From the NCBI GenBank assembly GCA_964036275.1, contig OZ038440.1:3071190-3135189 (forward strand): a stretch of DNA of 64,000 bases. Direction: 5' to 3'. Within the stretch, counting starts at the first letter, position 1. Every line of letters begins with the position of its first letter. The translations under genes were made by a program, and so were the position numbers. The notes beneath the pieces are model-generated. The model did not search any database. It was given only the letters and a program-made list of their open reading frames with translations, and had not been told where the DNA came from. The stretch is from Litoditis marina. Lineage: Eukaryota; Nematoda; Chromadorea; Rhabditida; Rhabditidae. Positions 58,704-64,000 of the stretch are shown one piece after another.

Positions 58704-59015
58704 CAGACAATTCCCAGCCAATTGTCCAGCTTCTTTTGTAGCGGCCTCGACGGATGCAGATGTCTGCGGCCTCATTGAACTTCACACTCTCTCGCTTTTG
58801 TAGCTGGCCAATCGCAGAAAATTGGCAACAATCGTTCTGAGTACTCAGAACGATTGGCGCCAATTTTTCGCGATTGGCAAGCTACAATAGCGAGACAGCA
58901 CGCAGGTCAATGATGCCGCAGACAGGCTGAGACAGTCTGCGTCTCTCTGAGCTGCACACTCTCTTGTTGAGGCCGCGCTACAAAAGTGTTTTGCTGATTG
59001 GCAGGAAATTGTCTG
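58704..59015. mobile_element. Nested palindrome of about 310 bp
   Basis: Outer arms CAGACAATTCCCAGCCAATT...TTTTGTAGCGGCCTC and GAGGCCGCGCTACAAAA...GGAAATTGTCTG are inverted. Inside is a tighter palindrome (GTAGCTGGCCAATCG...CGATTGGCAAGCTAC) centred on GTTCTGAGTACTCAGAAC. No ORF. Probably a foldback transposable element. Confidence 0.75.
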
Positions 59016-59184
59016 AGTAGTTCGATCTGTTGCTTTTTGTCATGTCATGTATCTTGATGAAAAATCATGACGTGTATCGAGATCAAAGTACATCGGCGGT
59101 ACAGGAATTCAAATAGTTATGACTAATGAAGACAGCTCAACTCTTTTGTATAGGAATAAACTACCATACGTTCCACTAGTGAGT

Positions 59185-59390
59185 ATATGATTATCACATG
59201 TGATAATCATTTGCCATTGAAATTGTCTGGCGGTGTAGTAATTACCTCAAAAATCTCATGAGATACCTCATGAGCTATTCGCATGAGCTTCTCATGAGAT
59301 TTTTTTGATTGGTATGCTACAACATTGAGAGTTCACGAGTAGCTCATGAGGTATCTCATGAGAAACTCATATGAGCTTCTCGTGAGATTG
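59185..59390. repeat. Cluster of CTCATGAG palindromes
   Basis: CTCATGAG or one-base variants occur about nine times between 59251 and 59390, some in inverted pairs, after a 20-bp palindrome GATTATCACATGTGATAATC at about 59188. This is immediately upstream of the transthyretin-like gene. Could be a foldback remnant or a regulatory cluster. Confidence 0.5.
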
Positions 59391-59472
59391 GAGGGTTTGC
59401 TACGCCGCCTGCCAAATGTCAAGTTGATGAATAAATTATCATCATTATGTCATAGTTTGCAGATCACCAACA

Positions 59473-61161
59473 ATGCTGCCGAAACCCTTTCTACTCTTCC
59501 TCTCCATCTTTCTTCCTACCTGCCTGGGGCTACAAATGACCATGACGGGCCGCCTCCACTGCAATGCCACCCACCCGGACCCTGCCAAACAGACTGCCAC
59601 CATTGAACTCTGGGAGTGGGACGGAGGATGGTGTGAGTTCGAGGGGTTATTGTCCCATTGTCCCTTCCTGCTGGGTCGTACTTGATAATTGTACGAAGTT
59701 GTACTGTCACCCCCACAATACGAAATGAGTACTTTTTACCTATTGTCATCCACTCAATTCAAACCTGTAGTAATGAAAGACATTGTACAACATTAGGGTT
59801 GTTAAAGTCGAACTCGAAACTCGACTCGACTCGAAAAAACTCGAAAATTTTCGAGTTGAGTCGAACTCGAAACTCGAAAACTCGAAATTTTCCAAAACTC
59901 GAAAACTCGAAAACTCGAAAACTCGAAATTTCCCAAAACTCGAAAACTGGAAAACTCGAAAACTCGAAATTTTGAACGCGAAAACTCGAAAATCAAAATT
60001 TCGGACTCGAAAAATGTCTCTTTTAGGTCCAAAAACATTCAAAACTCGACTCGACTCGAAAAAAACTCGAAAATTTTCGAGTTGAATCGAACTCGAAACT
60101 CGAAAACTCGAAATTTCCCAAAACTCGAAAACTCGAAAACTCGAAATTTCCCAAATTTCAAAAACTCGAAAACTCGAAAACTCGAAATTTTTCAAAACTC
60201 AAAAACTCGATAACTCGAAAACTCGAAATTTCCCAAAACTCGAAAACTCGAAAACTCGAAAACTCGAAATTTCCCAAAACTCGAAAACTCGAAATTTTGA
60301 ACTCGATTAACAACCCTATACAACATCTTTATTGGGGGGGGGGGGGGGAGTTGTACTATGAGTCGCACTTGAATCTATTTCGACTCAGGGGATATGATTG
60401 AACAATATACTCGTTGGTTCCTCCATTATCGCACACATTCAAAACGAACCGTATCTTTTTGGTATTGTTGGGTCAAATTTCATTCCGTTAACTCTTTTTC
60501 AGTTGGTTTTGATGACGACGACTTTCTCGGGAGAACTACGATCAACACTTTGGAGCCATTCGAAGTTCGAGGTAGCGAATTGGAATGGGATACTCTCCAA
60601 CCGTATCTGTTGATCTATCATCGCTGTGGGAAGGAAGACAGGGTGGGGGTTATAATAAACTGTCCATCTCATTAACAAAAACCGAGAACGATGATGATTA
60701 AATTGGAAGAAAAACTAGAAAATTGCCATTATCGTACAAAAACACGATGCTTGTATAAACAAGCCGGACCAATTGTTGATAATCTTAGTTCTAGCGAGAG
60801 ACGATGTAGAAAATGAAAGATGAATGTGTTTATCGGGAGAAATGTACAATTCACTGCAGTGTCTCGAAATCTAAAAATCAACGTAAGAAACTAATCACAG
60901 TGCACAAACACAGTGACCAAATATGACAGATTTTCTCCACCTTTTACGTTTTTCTCTTTTTAGGAAGTCAGTACATTGCTCCGTGTCGATCTCGGGGATA
61001 TACCCGGAGACCCATTAAGCCTAGAAAGAAAAGCGACCTCTGACCTCGGAACAATCGATTTGAGCTGGAAAAGTGCCACTATTGATTTTTGGAGCAAGAG
61101 TGACTTTTACAAGAAGTTGGAACGACGGAGAAACAGGAAGAAAACACACAGTCGAGGATGA
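59473..61161 (+). CDS. Secreted transthyretin-like (TTL/TTR) family protein
   Basis: Three exons (59473-59632, 60503-60642, 60964-61161) close in frame to 165 residues. Residues 1-20 form a signal peptide (MLPKPFLLFLSIFLPTCLGL). The beta-sandwich then reads MTGRLHCNATHPDPAKQTA, IELWEWDG, DDDFLGRTTINTLEPFEVRG and YLLIYHRCGK, the nematode TTL order with the two conserved cysteines. The C-terminal exon continues LRVDLGDIPGDP and ends in a basic tail (KKLERRRNRKKTHSRG) that is unusual for the family. TTL proteins are secreted; one C. elegans member bridges apoptotic cells to phagocytes, most are uncharacterised. The exon 1 donor (TGGT|gtgagt) was chosen because only it keeps phase. Intron 1 contains a 525-bp hAT-type element. 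An acceptor GTTTGCAG lies ten bases before the ATG. Confidence 0.92.
59786..60326. mobile_element. hAT-type element carrying a TCGAAAAC minisatellite
   Basis: The element at 59794-60318 has perfect termini TAGGGTTGTTAA and TTAACAACCCTA. It is flanked by an exact 8-bp duplication TACAACAT (59786-59793 and 60319-60326). The interior is almost entirely ACTCGAAAACTCGAAATTTC-type repeats. ORFs of 78-149 codons across it are repeat artefacts. It lies in intron 1 of the transthyretin-like gene. Confidence 0.92.
60334..60349. repeat. G homopolymer run
   Basis: An uninterrupted run of roughly 15 G just after the hAT-type element. Confidence 0.9.
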
Positions 61162-61530
61162 AAGAAGCTATACTGTTAGTCAATTGCACAGTCACGTGAA
61201 ACATGTTAAACACAGCAGATTCAGGAACGTGCAATGACAAAGTGCACGATGCCTCATTAGAATGCTAAGTTTACGTGACTATTCAATTTACTTCTAGTAT
61301 AGGATAGCTGAATTGGAAAAGGTAGACGAAGTGTACGGTACTAGTATACAGAAGTAATCCTTGTACAATGGTTTCGTTTATCAATGAAGTATTTGCTAAG
61401 CCATCTTCTATTTTTTGGAGAATTGTACCATTTGAAACCTTCACCTCTGGAAACATTGGAGTTATATTTGTATCGCTTTTGAGAGGCTGGAGCCTTATCG
61501 ACGTATGTAACATCAACGTTTGTCCGCAAT

Positions 61531-61566
61531 ATAGTTCGTTTCACCAATCGATGACTTTCTACAGCA
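61531..61566. mobile_element. Family D (mariner-type) end fragment
   Basis: TATAGTTCGTTTCACCAATC plus GATG matches the inverted right end of the family D copy at 62761-62993. Only this end is recognisable. Confidence 0.45.
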
Positions 61567-61990
61567 ATCTTTCGAATTCGAGGGGATTCATCTAACCAAC
61601 AAACAGCATTCTAGGTTTACTGTATTCTACAAGAAAGGTACCCCGGGCTACGCCCGGGTCCCTCCCTTGATGAGTCTAGGTCGGTGGCTGCATCGAGAAG
61701 TTTGTTTAATTTTTATTTTGTCTTTAATTTGAAAAGTCTTCGAGCTCGGGAGTCCTCTTTAATATAGAGCGCGAGAGTTCTCCCCTTAACATATATCGTG
61801 GTAGTATTCCTTAACCTGAAGCGAGGTAGTTCTCCTTAACATAGAGCGCGGTAGTTCTCCTTAACATAGAGAGAAAAAGTTCTCCTTAGCATATAACGCG
61901 GTGGTTATCCATAAGATAGAGCGCGGAAGTATTCACCTCCTTGGCATATAACGCGGGAGCTCTCCTTAACCTAAAGCGAGGTAGTTCTCC

Positions 61991-62240
61991 TTAAAGGGGG
62001 GCTGCATTAAATGCCGAATTTGGCTAACGGCGTTAGCCGAAAAGGCACGAGAGTCAGAGAAGTGCGCGCAATCAATATTCATTCACTCCAAATCATCCTC
62101 CGCGTCCCTGACAGTATGCAAAAAATTAGTGAAATTTTGAAAACAGAGCTCTGAATTGGACATTCTAGTAAGAAAAGACCATCTATCGAATTGTCTCAGT
62201 TCGATCTTTCATTTGAAAATTCAGTGCAGCCCCCCTTTAA
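61991..62240. mobile_element. piggyBac-type MITE nested in the satellite
   Basis: The element at 61995-62236 has termini AGGGGGGCTGCA and TGCAGCCCCCCT. TTAA stands on both sides (61991-61994 and 62237-62240). The surrounding satellite normally reads TTCTCCTTAACATAGAGCGC, so the empty site is known and the duplication is exactly TTAA. Confidence 0.92.
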
Positions 62241-62758
62241 CATAGAGCGCGGTATTTCTCCTTACTTAACATAGAGCGCGGGAATTCTCCTTGACACAGA
62301 GCGCGTTAGTATTCCTTAACATATAGCGCGGTAGTTCTCCTAAACATAGAGCGCGGGAGTTCTCCTTAACATAGAGCGCGGTAGTATTCCTTAACATAGA
62401 GAGCAAATGTTCTCCTTAGCATATAATATCGGAAGTCCTCTTTAATATAGAAATCGAGAGTTCTACAAACATATCGTGGTAGTATTTCTTAACCTAAACC
62501 GAGGTAGTTCTTCTTAAAATAGATCGCGGTATTTCTCCTTACTTAATATAGAGCGCGGGAATTCTCCTTAACACAGAGCGCGTTAGTATTCCTTAACATA
62601 TAGCGCGGTAGTTCTCCTAAACATAGAGCGCGGGAGTTCTCCTTAACATAGAGCGCAGTAGTATTCCTTAACATAGAGCGCGTTAGTATTCCTTAACATA
62701 TAGCGCGGTAGTTCTCCTAAACATAGAGCGCGGGAGTTCTCCTTAACATAGAGCGCAG

Positions 62759-62995
62759 TATAGTTTGTTCCACCCACTTATAACCTTCTACAGTAATCTG
62801 TTATCTCTTCCAGGTCAAAGTTTACTATATTAGCGTATTCAGACGTCCTCAAAATGTTGATAGTGTCTTCTGCATGTTTACTACTACTGACTCTGAAAAT
62901 TTAAAACCAAATTAATGACTTTTTCATTAGAAAACACCCCCTTGAATAATTGAAGGATTACTGTAGGAGTACATCGATTGGTGAAACAGACTATA
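62759..62995. mobile_element. Tc1/mariner-type MITE (family D), nested copy
   Basis: The element at 62761-62993 starts TAGTTTGTTCCACC and ends GGTGAAACAGACTA, with TA on both sides. The satellite without insertion reads GCGCAGTAGTATTCC elsewhere in the array, proving a TA duplication. A second copy is at 41867. Confidence 0.9.
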
Positions 62996-63567
62996 GTATT
63001 CCTTAACATAGAGCGCGGTAGTTTTCCTTAACATATAGCGCGTTAGTATTCCTTAACATATAGCGCGGTAGTTCTCCTAAACATAGAGCGCGGGAGTTCT
63101 CCTTAACATAGAGCGCAGTAGTATTCCTTAACATAGAGCGCGGTAGTTTTCCTTAACATTGACAGTGAAAGTTCTCCTTAGCATATAACGCGAGAGTTCT
63201 TCTTAACGTAGAGCGTGGGAGTTCTCCATAACATAGAACGCGGCAGTTCTCCTTAGCATATAACGCGGGAGTTCTCCTTAACGTAGAGCACGGGAGCTAT
63301 CCTTAACATAGAGCGCGGGAGTTCTCCTTAACATAGAGCGTGTTCTCATCACAATGTTAGTTTCTTTAACATATAGCGCGGTAGTTCAATTCTAGCAGCA
63401 GCCAGTTTCATGAAAATCTAAAATGAAAGCAGAAAATCACGTACTTTTTCACGCATTTTTACCAAAAACTCAACTACAAAGTGCACAATTTTTCTCAGTT
63501 TCTCGACTGAAAGGACGATTTGCTTCGTCCAGACAGACAGACCAAGCAACGCTATTATAGGAGTAGA

Positions 63568-64000
63568 CAAGGGAGGGCACCGGCGGCTGAAGCCGCCTCC
63601 TCCTCCCTTGTTTTTATTCCAGCCTGACGAGAGCTTCCAGAGTGTTTTAGTTTCACGTTCACTAAATTCGCCGCGGTAGCTCTCCCTAACATAGAGCGCA
63701 AGATATCTCTCGAACATAAGGCGCGGGCTCTCTCCTTAACATAGGGCGCGGAATATCTGTCAAACATAGGGCGCGAGACCTTTCCCTAACATAGGGCGCG
63801 GGAACTCTCTCTCTCTCTAACATAGGGCGCGGGAACTCTCTCTCTAACATAGAGCGCGGAAGCTCTCCCTAACATAGAGCGCGGAAGCTCTCTCTAACAT
63901 AGGGCACGGAAGCTCTTTCAAACATAGGGCGCGGGAACTCTCTCTCTCTCTCTCTCTAAAGTAGAGCGCGGAAGCTCTCTCTAATATAGAGCGCCGAAGC
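63568..64000 (-). mobile_element. Helitron-like element E, 3' part
   Basis: Directly abuts element D in the same head-to-tail order seen at 10835/10836. Its 3' end has the hairpin GGCGGCTTCAGCCGCC and AGGCTGGAATAAAAACAAGG, the same subfamily as element A. The 25-bp satellite (CTAACATAGAGCGCGGAAGC type) runs off the right edge. Confidence 0.65.

Larger units (their letters stand above)
61630..63567 (-). mobile_element. Helitron-like element D with nested insertions
   Basis: Minus-strand counterpart of element C: 5' end TCTACTCCTATAATAGCG at 63567 with GCTTGGTCTGTCTGTCTG; 3' end with ACCGACCTAGACTCATCAAG, the CCCGGGCGTAGCCCGGG hairpin and CTTG at 61630. The interior is the same 25-bp satellite (CTCCTTAACATAGAGCGCGG on the plus strand). 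It is interrupted by a TTAA-type MITE (61995-62236) and a mariner-type MITE (62761-62993). No coding capacity. Confidence 0.65.

Noticed and set aside
59746..60195. 149-codon ORF and overlapping ORFs rich in FRVFEFSSFRV
   Set aside because: Translation of the TCGAAAAC minisatellite inside a hAT-type element.

Overview
The window is animal DNA, almost certainly from a rhabditid-type nematode. Introns are small to medium and end in TTTCAG/TTGCAG. Most genes have an acceptor-like AG a few bases before the start codon, as expected for spliced-leader trans-splicing. There is a HIF-1 gene whose exons read like Caenorhabditis HIF-1, and a member of the nematode transthyretin-like (TTL) family. No gene is visible as one long ORF. 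I joined exons by splice signals, and in each model listed as confident all exon phases close.

Layout. 1-874 (-): 5' part of a KCTD3/SHKBP1-like BTB gene, running off the left edge. 1404-5319 (-): complete six-exon MacroD-like macro-domain gene, about 0.5 kb upstream of the BTB gene on the same strand. 7561-8777 (-): tentative three-exon gene of unknown family. 9082-16290: three Helitron-like elements head to tail, filled with 25-bp and about 33-bp minisatellites and inserted in a TA tract. 16622-29717 (+): seventeen exons of a hypoxia-inducible factor alpha (HIF-1) gene with bHLH, PAS-A, PAS-B and an LxxLAP oxygen-dependent degradation motif. 30-39.8 kb: gene-poor, with foldback elements, degenerate tandem repeats, polypurine/polypyrimidine tracts and a LINE tail. 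39847-41042 (+): small Ly6/three-finger GPI-type protein. 42703-53192 (-): eighteen-exon gamma-glutamyltransferase. 54899-56190 (-): four-exon cysteine-rich, probably zinc-binding protein of unknown function. 56.4-59.4 kb: foldback elements and palindromes. 59473-61161 (+): secreted transthyretin-like protein with a hAT-type element in intron 1. 61630-64000: the same Helitron family on the minus strand, with two other transposons nested in its minisatellite.

The genes are functionally unrelated: hypoxia response, ADP-ribose metabolism, glutathione breakdown, a secreted carrier-like protein and a surface protein. The macro/BTB pair could be an operon. The most distinctive feature is the mobile DNA: several short inverted-repeat families whose target duplications can be read directly (TTAA, TA, 8 bp). 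One roughly 120-bp palindromic family sits within about 30 bp of a splice site in five of its six copies.
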